From: Luidia sarsii
Taxonomy: Eukaryota > Echinodermata > Asteroidea > Paxillosida > Luidiidae
Direction of reading: 5' to 3'
Assembly (NCBI GenBank): GCA_949987565.1
Contig: OX465105.1
Location: 15,952,159-16,016,158 of the forward strand
DNA: 64,000 nt
Position numbers and translations under genes: made by a program. The notes under the pieces are model-generated. The model saw nothing but the letters and a program-made list of their open reading frames with translations, was not told the DNA's origin and searched no databases. Shown piece by piece: positions 32,309-43,944 of this stretch (the stretch's first letter is position 1; every line of letters begins with the position of its first letter).

Positions 32309-33239
32309 AGGGTGACCAGAGAAAATGCACTACGAAATTTGGGGCTTACAGTATAGTAATACCAGGAGGTACTCACGAGCTCTTGCTGATGAGTGAACTT
32401 AATTGATATGGCCCAGATCCTCGATACCCTCTGATACTGCCAGTCTGAGCCCTGTCATTTATTTATGTTGTTCATGTCACTACAAATTTTGTAGTCTGAC
32501 TAGTTTGAAATCATCAAAGAGCCATGGTTTATCTTTATGAGCGTCACTCATCAGAATATTGATGGAGATCTTGTACAATCAACCTTTGAAACATTCGAAA
32601 AGCATTATGGGTATTGATGACAAACATCGGCATGTTTGAAAAAACAACAACATGATTTTAATCAACCAACCAGGCTGCGTACTACATGTATATCATACAT
32701 GTTGGCTTCAGTATATACTGTACACATGTGTATGTAACACTTGGCCAGTACATGACTCATGTCTCAGCATAATTCTTTTTTTTTAATCCATTGTCCTACC
32801 TACCCACCCTTTTTTCAGATGCCATGTAATACAGGTAGGAAGCACAACTTTTTTGGGGGCCTTTATTTATTAAAATGTGGGCCTGAGTCTTGTATGACCT
32901 GTTTTTGGAACTCTTCATTTTAGCCTGGACCTGTACTAATTTAACTGGTTGGGTTTTTTTTGCCTTGCGTTTCTCTGCATGTGTAGGTTATTATTGGGCC
33001 AACTCCCATTATCTGTCGCCCAACATCTCAGGACTGTGAATCGTCTCGGTGTCCATTCGCCCATAGTCAGCCAGACGTCGTCAACCATGTCAGCTGACAC
33101 TGTCAGCATTCCCAATGAGTGCAAGGCCCCCAAGTCGGAGTCTCTCAGACAAGAGGTGCCATAGTGTTGCAGCAATCTTTGTCTAATCCCCTGTATTCAT
33201 TCCCTACAGGTTGTGTCCAGTTTGATTTGTCAGCCTGAC

Positions 33240-34205
33240 TGGCAGTCTAGCATCAAAAGGAATGAAGGCTTGTGCCTTGCTTAAGACTAGTCACCCCCTC
33301 TCAGTTCTATTTGTCAGTCTTGGTTGGCAGTCTACCACCAATAGGGATGGAGGCTTATGCCTTGCTTCAGACTAGTCACCCCTTCCAGTTATATTTGTCA
33401 GCCTTGGCTGGCAGTCTACCACCAATAGGGATGGAGGCTTACAGCTTGCTTCAGACTAGTCACCCCTCCCAGTTGTATTTGTCTTCCTTGGTTGGCAGTC
33501 TACCACCAATAGGGATGGAGGCTTATGCCTTGCTTCAGAGTAGTCACCCCTCCCAGTTCTATTGGTCAGCCTTGGTTGGCCGTCTACCACCAATAGGGAT
33601 GGAGGCTTATTCCTTGCTTCAGACTAGTCACCCTTTCCCAGTTCTATTTTTCAGCCTTGGTTGGCAGTCTACCACCAATAGGGATGGGGGCTTATGCCTT
33701 GCTTCAGACTAGTCACCCTCCCAGTTCTATTTGTCAGCCTTGGTTGGCAGTCTACCACCAATAGGGATGGAGGCATGCTTTGCTTCAGACTAGTCACCCA
33801 ATCCCAGTTCTATTTGTCAGCCTTGGCTGGCAGTCTACCACCAATAGGAGTGAAGGCTCATGCCTTGCTTCAGACTAGTCACCCCTCCCAGTTCTATTTG
33901 TCAGCCTTGGCTGGCAGTCTACCGCCAATAGGAGTGAAGGCTCATGCCTTGCTTCAGACTAGTCACCCCTCCCAGTTCTATTTGTCAGCCTTGGCTGGCA
34001 GTCTACCACCAATAGGGATGGAGGCTTGTGCCTTGCTTCAGACTAGTCATACCCTCCCATGCAGTTGTATTCGTCAGCTGTGGTTGGCAGTCTACCACCA
34101 ATAGGGATGGAGGCTTGTGCCTTGCTTTAGACTAGTCATACCCTCCCAGTTCTATTTTTCAGCCTTGGATGGCCGTCTACCACCAATAGGGATGGAGGCA
34201 TATCC
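33240..34205. repeat. Minisatellite with 84-bp unit
   Basis: About 11 units, each with CCAATAGGGATGGAGGCTTA, TTGCTTCAGACTAGTCACCC and TTGTCAGCCTTGG. Successive ATAGGGATGG words are spaced 84 bases apart. As 84 is 28 codons, long frames persist across units (for example 33272-33712), but nothing indicates that they are expressed. Confidence 0.9.
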
Positions 34206-34349
34206 GTCATAGCCGGAGCCTAAGACTAAGCCGTGATTTCGAAAAGGCCCTATGAAGGCTGTTGGCTTAAAATTGAGCCAGGACGACTGTTATGTCAGAC
34301 CGGCCTCGCAGTGTTTTCGCAAGCCATATCCTCAGTGCCAATATATAAA

Positions 34350-34390
34350 TCTCAAAAGAGGGCCTGACGTCCCGGCAAAGTGACAAGGAC
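34350..34390 (-). repeat. Family H fragment (end only)
   Basis: TCTCAAAAGAGGGCCTGACG TCCC: the outer part of an arm with the core lost. Confidence 0.45.
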
Positions 34391-34639
34391 ATAACTTTGA
34401 CAACAGTTTCAGGATCACGGCTATGCTCAGTTCGATTCTACTAAAGCGGTTGTTCGATTTGGGTACTGTGAGATCCAGCAAACCCCAGATAGCGATCAAG
34501 CATAGCAGTCCTTTTGCGGACAAGCCACTGTTTTCAATGGAAATCAATAAGTACTTCCCCGACATTAGTCCTCGGTGCAGAGTCTTGAGAATCTTGTTCT
34601 GAAGAACCGATGGTGGTTTCTGTGGTAGTTATCGACGAA

Positions 34640-35462
34640 GTGGCGTCCGGTGACACATCCAAAGCAAGCCGATAGCAGGACCTCAGGCCAGCTGATGGCG
34701 GCTCTCAGGATGGCAGACGGTGGGTCTCGAGCCAGCCGATGACGGATCTTAGGGCCGGCAGACGGTTTGTCACAGGCCAGCCGATGACGGGTCTCCTTGG
34801 GCCAGCCGATGACGGTTCTTCAGGCCAGCCGATGACTGGTCTTCTTGGGCCGGCAGACGGCGGGTCCTCCTCCAGCCAGCCGATGACGGGTGCACGGGCA
34901 AGCCGATGACGGGTGCTCGGACCAGCGGACGGTGGGTCCTCAGGCCAGCCGATGACGGGTCTCCTCGGGCCGGCGGACGGTGGGTCCTCCAGCCAGCCGA
35001 TGACTGGTGCATGGGCAAGCCGACGACGGGTGCTCGGACCAGCGGACGGTGGGTCGTCAGGCCAGCCGATGACGGGTCTCCTCGGGCCGTCGGACGGTAG
35101 GTCCTCAGGCCAGCCGATGACGGGTCTCCTCGGACCGACGGACGGCGTGTCCTCCAGCCAGCCGATGACTGGTCTCTTCGGACCGACGGACGGCGGGTCC
35201 TCCGAGGCCAGCCGATGACTGGTCTCTTCGGACCGACGGACGGCGGCTCCTCCAGCCAGCCGACGACGGATGCACGGGCAAGCCGACGACGGGTGCTCGG
35301 ACCAGCGGACGGTGGGTCCTCAGGCCAGCCGATGACGGGTCTCCTCGGGCCGGCGGACGGCGGGTCCTCAGGCCGGTCGATGACGGGTCTCCTCAGGCCG
35401 GCGGACGGCGGGTCCTCGGGCCAGCCGATGACTGGTCTCCTCGGGCCGGCGGACGGTGAATC
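34640..35462. repeat. GC-rich minisatellite with 48-bp unit
   Basis: Variants of AGCCGATGACGGGTCTCCTC, GGGCCGGCGGACGGTGGGTC and CTCAGGCC, about 17 units, the left third degenerate. 48 bases equals 16 codons, so both strands show repetitive frames, which I treat as artefacts. Confidence 0.9.
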
Positions 35463-35945
35463 CCACGTTTGAGTATTTTTTTACTAAGGTTCCCTACCCG
35501 GATCCTCCACCAAATTGTGACCCTTCTTTGGGATGGTTTACTTAAAGAGAGTCAGAAAAAAGGAGGTAAGGAACTGCAATTACACTCACGGTGGGACTCG
35601 GTTTTATTTCCCTGCCTCCAATCTTAGGTCTGACTCGGTTCTCTCGTGTACGTGTCTGACTAGAAATTCTTGTACAGGGAGGGGTTGCCACCACCAACGG
35701 CTCGCTCCTATTGGATCAGGCCGTTGGGCAATTTAAATAAGAAAAACATTATATAAACATACAAATAGTGCTACTTTGCATTAACTAAAAGGAACCGTTC
35801 GAGTGAACGCGCTATAATGGGTTAAACCAAAATCTTACGGGGGGTAGTAAGACTTAAACTTGTGACACATACAGTCAGGGGAAGGATGCAGTTTGCAACA
35901 GTTATTGCATTAACTTCAGTGCCAATATAGTGTACACGTTTCCCA

Positions 35946-36191
35946 TATGTGACCCGGCACATCATAATGAGGAATAACCCCCCACTTTTGAGATTTTGAG
36001 ATTTTCTAATGATGTGAAAGAGTGTACTATTAGCTTAAAATTTCCTCCAATACATTAACTTTTTTGAAAATAAAAAGAAAAAAGAAAATTGATTTTTAAT
36101 CGAATTAAGAAGATACTTTGACTTTAGGCGTTGTTTACTCGAAAAATGTTTTGGTGGGATATTCCTCATGTCGCTGTGGTGGGTCACATAT
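35946..36191. mobile_element. MITE with TATGTGACCC ends, copy 1
   Basis: The left end TATGTGACCCGGCACATCAT AATGAGGAATA and the right end TATTCCTCATGTCGCTGTGG TGGGTCACATA are inverted repeats. The interior has TTTGAGATTTTGAGATTTTC TAATGATGTGAAAG and GGCGTTGTTTACTC, as in copy 2 at 52343-52598. Confidence 0.85.
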
Positions 36192-36194
36192 GGT

Positions 36195-36350
36195 CACCAC
36201 TAGAACTCTGCCAACCACCTTTCTCCAACCTTCTCTGTTTTCCGCTTTCCGAAGGGCTTCTCTCAAACTTAGCCCTGTCCACTCTGTGACGTCATCTTCT
36301 TGAAGCGGTCCGGCCGAAGACACCCTCCCGATCTCGAAGACCAAAAAATG
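36195..36350 (-). pseudogene. Remnant of a non-LTR retrotransposon reverse transcriptase ORF end
   Basis: The minus strand reads EDDVTEWTGLSLREALRKAE followed by NREGWRKVVG. This resembles the C-terminal signature (W-x-D/E-x-I-x-EWTGLSLxEAxRxAxDRxxWRxxV) seen at the end of many LINE reverse-transcriptase proteins. Only the last ~50 codons remain. The fragment runs directly into the right end of the MITE at 35946-36191. Confidence 0.65.
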
Positions 36351-36961
36351 AAGGAGGTGAGAAGGGCCATGCTGGTACAGACCTCCTTAGTTTTAGAGGG
36401 TCCAGGCTCCATACGCTGACAGGAATTACTCTTGAGTCATTGTGTATTCTCATTAATTAAATTCGGATTTATTGGTGCCGGTAGCACACGCACAAAAGGG
36501 TAAGGGGGAAAAACCCTATAGACATAATAATCAGCAACAAGATACAATAAGTGACTAGATATGAAATTGCACATGAGAATTAAAGTTACAGTATGTGTTT
36601 TGAAGACTCCCACAGAACCCCACAAAAAAAACACTGTCGTCAATTCCACAGCTGGAACATTAGATTAGACACAAATCATGTGGATATTTAGATTCTGAGG
36701 AACGTCAGGGAGAAAACCCAAGCAGCGGTGGATCACTGGTCCCACACGTTCAGACGTCGAGTATCAACAACTCGGCCACAAACTGGATTGTGAAATAAAT
36801 ATCACCTATAATGCCAGTCTGGAAAATACATGTACCCCATGACCCGATCTATATAGCAGTGCAATAAACCTTTTCGACGTTCGCAAAGCATCATGGGTAT
36901 AGATGGCAGACTCGCTGTCTTTTCATCGCACAACTCTAAGGGAAAGGATTTGGGTTTTTTC

Positions 36962-37317
36962 TCCCAAAACTAGATGGAGTTCAGAAATGAAACTCACACA
37001 TAATTGTTGTCAAGATACAAGCAACAATACATATTTTTGGTTGAAACGTTCAATGGATAGTGTCTAGAGAAATCAGTGAAAATTCCCTTGGTGACTGGAT
37101 AGCAAGCGCGGTTCGCGCATGCAGCTTCGCGCATGCGTACACAGTGCGCCGCTAGCTGTATGCGGTCACCGCGTTGCCATCCAGTCACCAACGGAAACCC
37201 CACTAATTTCTTCGAAATTACCCACTCAACGTTCCGACCAAAAATGTATTTTGTTTCTGGTATCTAAACAAACATTCTGTGTGAGTTTCATTTCTGAACT
37301 CCATCTAAATTTTGGAG
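36962..37317. mobile_element. 356-bp long-hairpin element
   Basis: Outer arms CTAGATGGAGTTCAGAAATG AAACTCACACA and TGTGTGAGTTTCATTTCTGA ACTCCATCTA; inner arms TTGGTGACTGGATAGCAA and TTGCCATCCAGTCACCAA; a GC-rich loop with GCGCATGC words near 37115-37140. Almost the whole length can fold on itself. Confidence 0.8.
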
Positions 37318-37699
37318 AACAAAAATAAACAAATCACGAACTTAAAGCCCCTACACACAACATTGGTCGAGGTCAAATAATAACATCCATACGTTGTCTG
37401 ATCCAACATAATTATGCATTAATTTATAGCACACCTGTGAAAATTTCAGCTCAATCCGCCAACCGAGTCTCGAGAACATCGTGAAAACCGCTTCATTTGT
37501 TTCGCGAAAATGCAGCATACAACGCCGTACTGTTCCGGGAAATAGTGTACATCTCGGTGAGACGTAAACTATTTCTTTACTATTTTCTCAAAAAATACAG
37601 CACTTTAGGCAGAAATATTTCAGTGCGAGGTTTCTATTTTAACCATCTTCAAACAGGATAAGTTTAATGTAAACATGTGAACATTTCTGTTTTTCGATC

Positions 37700-37821
37700 T
37701 TACCAATGGCTTCCATTCCGGCTTCCCGTCGGACAAGGGCTACCGCATGCTGGAGGCCCGCTGCCCCTTCGACACGCGGGCCGACGTCCACCTGGGCGGC
37801 AACCTCATCCTGAACTCGTAA
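37700..37821 (+). pseudogene. Orphan GC3-rich coding fragment
   Basis: The plus strand reads NGFHSGFPSDKGYRMLEARC then PFDTRADVHLGGNLILNS-stop. Nearly every third base is G or C, unlike the AT-rich surroundings, which points to real coding origin. No acceptor AG sits at its left edge and no partner exon was found. A minus-strand reading also exists, with a GTAAGA donor at 37704, but its codon use is much less consistent. The protein family is not recognised. Confidence 0.4.
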
Positions 37822-38088
37822 ACCGGGACTATATTGCACTGGCAGACGTGGACTAACTTTCCGGCGCCATACTGACGTACTTACATCGTTCGTAGAAATG
37901 CATGCCGAGTGTGCAACGCAGTGCACGGTGAAAAACAACAAACAGGGAATGGAACACAACTTCCTCCATGATTTGACGAAAAAGCCAACAGTCATGGAAA
38001 AATGCCGAAGCATCCGTTTACGGTGGTCCGAATGTTCAAATGCTATTCACTACTTTCACTTTACCTCTGTAGTGTGAGTATAACTATA

Positions 38089-38264
38089 CGCAGTGGCTGT
38101 TGTTACGGCAGTCGTCTGTGTGGTTCCCTGGCTTCACCTTATTTGTCAGGATGTTTAGCTCTTGGAACCAGACTATCACCTAATAGACTGGTTCAACCAA
38201 CCTGCAATGCTGACGAAATAGTCAGGGAACCACACGGACGACTGCCGTAACAACAGCCACTGCG
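38089..38264. mobile_element. Hairpin MITE with 42-bp terminal inverted repeats
   Basis: CGCAGTGGCTGTTGTTACGG CAGTCGTCTGTGTGGTTCCC TG is mirrored, with one mismatch, by CAGGGAACCACACGGACGAC to CAACAGCCACTGCG. ATA flanks both ends. The middle has a further weak inverted repeat (ACCAGACTAT/ATAGACTGGT). Confidence 0.85.
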
Positions 38265-38324
38265 ATAACCGCAAGTATCTAAACATAGAATTAAAAAAAA
38301 ATCGCCTGGTGTAGGCCTATAGCT

Positions 38325-38960
38325 ATACGTGGCGTATCGTGCATTCCCAGAATATGACAATCTCAGTGTTGCAGCTTCGACCTCCTTGAGACGATATTTT
38401 CCTTGTTCAAAATACTAATCACTAAGTGCCAACCCAATGTATAAGTATCTACAATTTAAAAATCCAAACTGAATGTACCCAGTTGGCGTGACACCAATGG
38501 CCGGAGCTCCCAACTTCAGCCTTACGGGTTGGAATCGCGAAAAGTCAAGTTTTTTCGTTTTTAAAAAACAAACACTGGTGCATGTGGCGTTTCGTGCAAT
38601 CCCAGACCATGTAATCTCAAGGTTGCAGGTTCGATCCCCTGAGAAGTAAATGTTGGGTTTGTTCTTGTTAAAAGTACTAAGTGCCAACCCAATGTATAAG
38701 TATCAATAATATTTAGAATTCAATCTCGATGTGTCTAGGTGGCGTGACACGAATAGCCGGATCTTCCAACTTCACCCTTACGGGTTCGAATCGCAGTGAG
38801 TCAAGTTTTTGATTTTTAAAATCAAGTACAAAAAGATAGTACAAGTATTTAAAATGAAAAAGAAAAATCCACTGGTGCATGTGGCGTATTGTGCAATCCC
38901 AGACCATGTAACCCCAATGTTCCAGGTTCGATCCCCGGAGAAGTAAAATGTTAGGTTTTT
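38325..38960 (+). repeat. Tandem dimer of a composite tRNA-like SINE
   Basis: Two units offset by 255 bases (ACTAAGTGCCAACCCAATGT at 38421 and 38676). Each unit carries two Pol III B-box-like words, GGGTTCGAATCGC (GGGTTGGAATCGC in unit 1) and GGTTCGATCCCC. A related phrase at 38330-38395 (GTGGCGTATCGTGCATTCCC) suggests a third partial unit. The two tRNA-like halves per unit suggest a dimeric SINE. Confidence 0.65.
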
Positions 38961-39049
38961 TCTTAGGAAATGAAGGGCACGGGAAACAAGTCAATTATAT
39001 ACTTCAATTTTCAAAAATGTTGTATACTGATCTGAGAAAGAGGCTGCCC

Positions 39050-41612
39050 AGGGTGAAAGACACGAAGGACGTCCATGCTGATGGTCGGGACACTGGCTGT
39101 CCATGCTGATGGTCGGGACACTGCAGGTTGTCCATGGTGAAGGAGAGACACTGGCTGTCCATGCTGATGGTCGGGACACTGCAGGTTGTCCATGCTGAAG
39201 GAGAGACACTGGCTGTCCATGCTGATGGTCGGGACACTGCAGGCTGTCCATGCAGAAGGAGAGACACTGGCTGTCTGGGCTGATGGTCGGGACACTGCAG
39301 GCTGTCCATGCTGAAGGAGAGACACTGGCTGTCTGGGCTGATGGTCGGGACACTGCAGGCTGTCCATGCTGAAGGAGAGACACTGGCTGTCTGGGCTGAT
39401 GGTCGGGACACTGCAGGCTGTCCATGCTGAAGGAGGGACACTGGCTGTCTGGGCTGATGGTTGGGACACTGCAGGTTGTCCATGGTGATGGCGGGACACT
39501 GGCTGTCCATGGTGAAGGAGGGACACTGCAGGTTGTCCATGCTGAAGGAGAGACACTGGCTGTCCATGCTGATGGTCGGGACACTGCAGGCTGTCCATGC
39601 AGAAGGAGAGACACTGGCTGTCTGGGCTGATGGTCGGGACACTGCAGGTTGTCCATGGTGATGGTCGGGACACTGGCTGTCCATGCTGATGGTCGGGACA
39701 CTGCAGGTTGTCCATGGTGAAGGAGAGACACTGGCTGTCCATGCTGATGGTCGGGACACTGGCTGTCTGGGCTGATGGTCGGGACACTGCAGGTTGTCCA
39801 TGCTGAAGGAGAGACACTGGCTGTCCATGCTGATGGTCGGGACACTGCAGGCTGTCCATGCAGAAGGAGAGACACTGGCTGTCTGGGCTGATGGTCGGGA
39901 CACTGGCTGTCTGGGCTGATGGTCGGGACACTGGCTGTCTGGGCTGATGGTCGGGACACTGCAGGCTGTCCATGCAGAAGGAGAGACACTGGCTGTCTGG
40001 GCTGATGGTCGGGACACTGGCTGTCTGGGCTGATGGTTGGGACACTGCAGGCTGTCCATGGTGAAGGAGAGACACTGGCTGTCTGGGCTGATGGTCGGGA
40101 CACTGCAGGCTGTCCATGGTGAAGGAGAGACACTGGCTGTCTGGGCTGATGGTTGGGACACTGCAGGCTGTCCATGGTGAAGGAGAGACACTGGCTGTCC
40201 ATGCTGATGGTCGGGACACTGCAGGCTGTCCATGGTGAAGGAGAAACACTGGCTGTCTGGGCTGATGGTCGGGACACTGGCTGTCTGGGCTGATGGTCGG
40301 GACACTGCAGGCTGTCCATGGTGAAGGAGAGACACTGGCTGTCTGGGCTGATGGTCGGGACACTGGCTGTCTGGGCTGATGGTCTGGACACTGCAGGTTG
40401 TCCATGGTGAAGGAGGGACACTGGCTGTCCATGCTGATGGTCGGGACACTGCAGGCTGTCCATGCTGATGGCGGGACACTGGCTGTCCATGCTGATGTTC
40501 TGGACACTGCAGGTTGTACATGCTTAAGGAGGGACACTGGCTGTCTGGGCTGATGGTCGGGACACTGGCTGTCTGGGCTGATGGTCTGGACACTGCAGGT
40601 TGTCCATGGTGAAGGAGGGACACTGGCTGTCCATGCTGATGGCGGGACACTGCAGGTTGTCCATGCTGAAGGAGAGACACTGGCTGTCTGGGCTGATGGT
40701 CGGGACACTGGCTGTCTGGGCTGATGGTCGGGACACTGCAGGTTGTCCATGGTGATGGCGGGACACTGGCTGTCCATGCTGATGGTCGGGACACTGCAGG
40801 TTGTCCATGCTGAAGGAGAGACACTGGCTGTCCATGCTGATGGTCGGGACACTGGCTGTCCATGCTGATGGTCGGGACACTGGCTGTCTGGGCTGATGGT
40901 CGGGACACTGGCTGTATGGGCTGATGGTTGGGACACTGCAGGTTGTCCATGCTGATGGCGGGACACTGGCTGTCTGGGCTGATGGTTGGGACACTGCAGG
41001 TTGTCCATGCTGATGGCGGGACACTGGCTGTCTGGGCTGATGGTTGGGACACTGCAGGTTGTCCATGCTGAAGGAGGGACACTGGCTGTCTGGGCTGATG
41101 GTTGGGACACTGCAGGTTGTCCATGCTGATGGTCGGGACACTGGCTGTATGGGCTGATGGTCGGGACACTGGCTGTCTGGGCTGATGGTCGGGACACTGG
41201 CTGTCTGGGCTGATGGTCGGGACACTGGCTGTATGGACTGATGGTCGGGACACTGCAGGTTGTCCATGCTGAAGGAGAGACACTGGCTGTCTGGGCTGAT
41301 GGTCGGGACACTGCAGGTTGTCCATGCTGAAGGAGAGACACTGGCTGTCTGAGCTGATGGTCGGGACACTGGCTGTCCATGCTGATGGTCGGGACACTGG
41401 CTGTCTGGGCTGATGGTCGGGACACTGGCTGTCTGGGCTGATGGTCGGGACACTGGCTGTATGGGCTGATGGTCGGGACACTGCAGGCTGTCCATGGTGA
41501 AGGAGGGACACTGGCTGTCCGTGGTGAAGGAGAGACACTGGCTGTCTGGGCTGATGGTCGGGACACTACAGGTTGTTCATGCTGAAGGAGGGACACTGGC
41601 TGTCCGTGGTGA
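39050..41612. repeat. Large minisatellite with 28/30/31-bp monomers
   Basis: Roughly 90 monomers of two interleaved types: GGGACACTGGCTGTCTGGGC + TGATGGTC (28 bases), and GGGACACTGCAGGTTGTCCA + TGCTGAAGGA or TGCTGATGGTC (30 or 31 bases). All three minus-strand frames stay open for hundreds of codons (up to 885), because no monomer variant contains a stop in any of those frames. Unequal monomer lengths shift frame constantly, so I do not call a protein. Confidence 0.92.
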
Positions 41613-42339
41613 TACATAGAGATTGTTTGCGAGCCGAAGCAAAGCCAATTGTGGACGAAATGGTTCACGACGTGCGCAAGCTATGAGCGGAGAATGGGGC
41701 TGCACGTCGGATATCACACAATAGGGTATTGTACAAAGCACCATCCACATAATGAATGCAACGTGTACAGAAGGGCGGCTGGCCTGGTTTGGTCAGATTT
41801 CTAAATAGTCGCCTAACGACTTGATCAGCGGGGACCTACGGCCAAGGTCGGACAGTGAGAAGACAATCACGTTAGGCCCTATATGGCTACCCGAACGCTC
41901 TGCTGGGGCTTTTACTTTATACCACATGCACACGCACCAGCATGTCAAAGGCTAGTCTGGTTTCAAGGCCCATCGAGAGTGAGTTTCACCACCAGCTGCG
42001 CAGGGCCTGATTCGGAGGCTTGGCCCCCGCACAACAATCTGACCAACAACGGTCTTGACAGAAGGCTAGCCCAACCTCTTTGGAGGTCACCGCGCAGGCG
42101 CAGAGACCAACTGGGCGCTTTACCAAAAGTCGGATCCTGAAATTACTGCTTGCGCATCATATCAACGCGAAAAGTGCAGTCGAGAAAACGAACTGATTTT
42201 TATGAGCACGCCATGAGCTAGAGCCTCGGCTGTGGGTCATTTTTGTCAACATTTCGAAACTGCAATCGAATAATCCCTTCACAGAATGGGAACATTAATA
42301 TCAATTGGAAGTCCCCACCCCCCCCCCCCCGGGCAAGAC

Positions 42340-42510
42340 TGCTGGGGAAGGTCGTTATCTAAGGGCTGGACAGCTCATGCAGAGAGAATAGCGCTGCAAA
42401 GCAACAACAGAAGTCTTGGTGGGTTTCTGCCCCGGTCCAGTCAAAGTTGTCTTCTTTGCCGTTTTTCAGAAATTATTCAAAAATTCCCAGTCAGTTTTTC
42501 AGACTAATCC
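42340..42510 (+). repeat. tRNA-derived SINE, copy 8
   Basis: GGTCGTTATCTAAGGGCTGG ACAGCTCATGC, CCGGTCCAGTCAAAGTTGTC TTCTTTGCC, then AAAAATTCCCAGTCAGTTTT TCAG. The tail AAATTCCCAGTCAGTTTTTC is also seen after copies 2 and 3. Confidence 0.75.
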
Positions 42511-43944
42511 AGAATCAAAGACGTCTGCCGTGTGTTGGCCCCACTGTTATTGAATAATCTCGTATCCGCTTTAATATGAAACTGTGGAAGGCCACACAAG
42601 CCAAGTACTTCTGGGGAACGGCTCAAATAAAAAACCTCACAAGTCCAAAATAATCCACCTTTTTCGATATTTTTTTTTATTGTTCTCGGCACCTTAATAA
42701 TTGGTACCCAATACTACAAAATTATTCATAAATTGAGTTGACAAGATTTTTTTCTTTTTTGAGTAGGTGTCACATTCTCTTCAACATTAACATATAACTT
42801 TGTTATCTATCTAGAAAATGAAAAGAAAAAAAACCCTTCTATTATACACAAAAGTCTGCCGCAAAAAAAAGGGGAGGCAGATTGAAGTCTTTGTACAAAA
42901 AGGAAAAAAAATGTATAACTCACTGTAGGAAACAAAGACAGGAAATATTTAGTCAGCCGAGTTTTTGACGCTGTCCCGTTTAAGTTGCGTTTGACCTCAA
43001 CTTGTAAAAGTCTCCATAAAAAAACCGACGAAAAGCCCAAAACGACCCGAACTGGCGGGAATTCGTTGTTCCTTCCGATCGGCTCGGAATATTTAATCTT
43101 CAACTCTGAAAGTCGGTACCAATCTCTTGAAATAAAAGTCTCGAGTTTCTAGTTCTCCAAGTCATGGTTTTCCCAGGCCCCCCTCTCATGTTTTTGTGTG
43201 TCTTTTTTTTTTTGGGGGGGGGTGGATGGAGGTTGACAGCAGTAGTAGTCACTAGCATGAGCCAAACCCAAGTACTCCATGTACCTTTTACGTTCGGCGA
43301 ACTTGGTATTACCATTACCGTGGTGAGAACGAACGTTCCTCTTGCAGGATTTGAAAGACGGTCAAATGAAGCCGATTTTGATTTCTTTGACCGAATGTCA
43401 TACTCAAAATATGCATCCCCCAATCACACCAGAAACTGGAGACTTTTTTTGCTCTTTTTTTCTGTTCCACTTTTTAAAAATTCATCTTACTATTCGTTTT
43501 GGTTGACTTATCACGGGAAAGCACATACTTCTAGTTCTATCAGCTGAAAATGACACCATTCTAAATCAACCAGTCACATTAAATATGCAAATTCAGTATG
43601 CAAATATCTTACATCGTCTTCCAATAAGGAAGTATCTTACAAAATGTACAAGTTGGCCGTTATAATGCTTATAATTTTGTTCCATCAATTTTAAACAAAA
43701 ACTTGCCACCGGTAGAGATAATCAACCAGAACAACAAAATGGTAAAACAAAATAAAAAAATGGCAAAAGCAAGGTTACAGGGCAAAACCCAAACCTCGAC
43801 AAATTATGAAAGAATGCTTTCGAACACAAATGCACATCACACCAGTTTTTAAAACAAAGGTGAAATCAAAGGACATTTCGGGTAATATACAAAAAAAAAG
43901 TTAGTCCCAATGTCCTAACTGACTTTAATGACCAAAATGCGAAT

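Larger units (their letters stand above)
26370..33235. other. Gene-poor region with microsatellites and a duplicated 1-kb segment
   Basis: Apart from the repeats listed separately, I see only AT-rich sequence, ACATGT/TACATG simple repeats (for example 27125-27170, 27300-27335) and two speculative open frames. None has a recognisable protein motif. Confidence 0.5.
35465..38990. other. Region of elements and fragments between minisatellites
   Basis: It contains an MITE, a LINE remnant, two hairpin elements, an orphan coding-like fragment near 37.7 kb and a tRNA-like tandem dimer, each listed separately. No complete gene was seen. Confidence 0.5.

Noticed and set aside
39004..41668. Very long minus-strand frames (499, 844 and 885 codons) rich in SRPSAQTASV
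   Set aside because: They lie wholly in a minisatellite whose monomer lengths shift frame, and all three frames are open, so composition explains them.
41883..42140. 85-codon plus-strand frame
   Set aside because: No recognisable motif, no splice context and ordinary length for chance.
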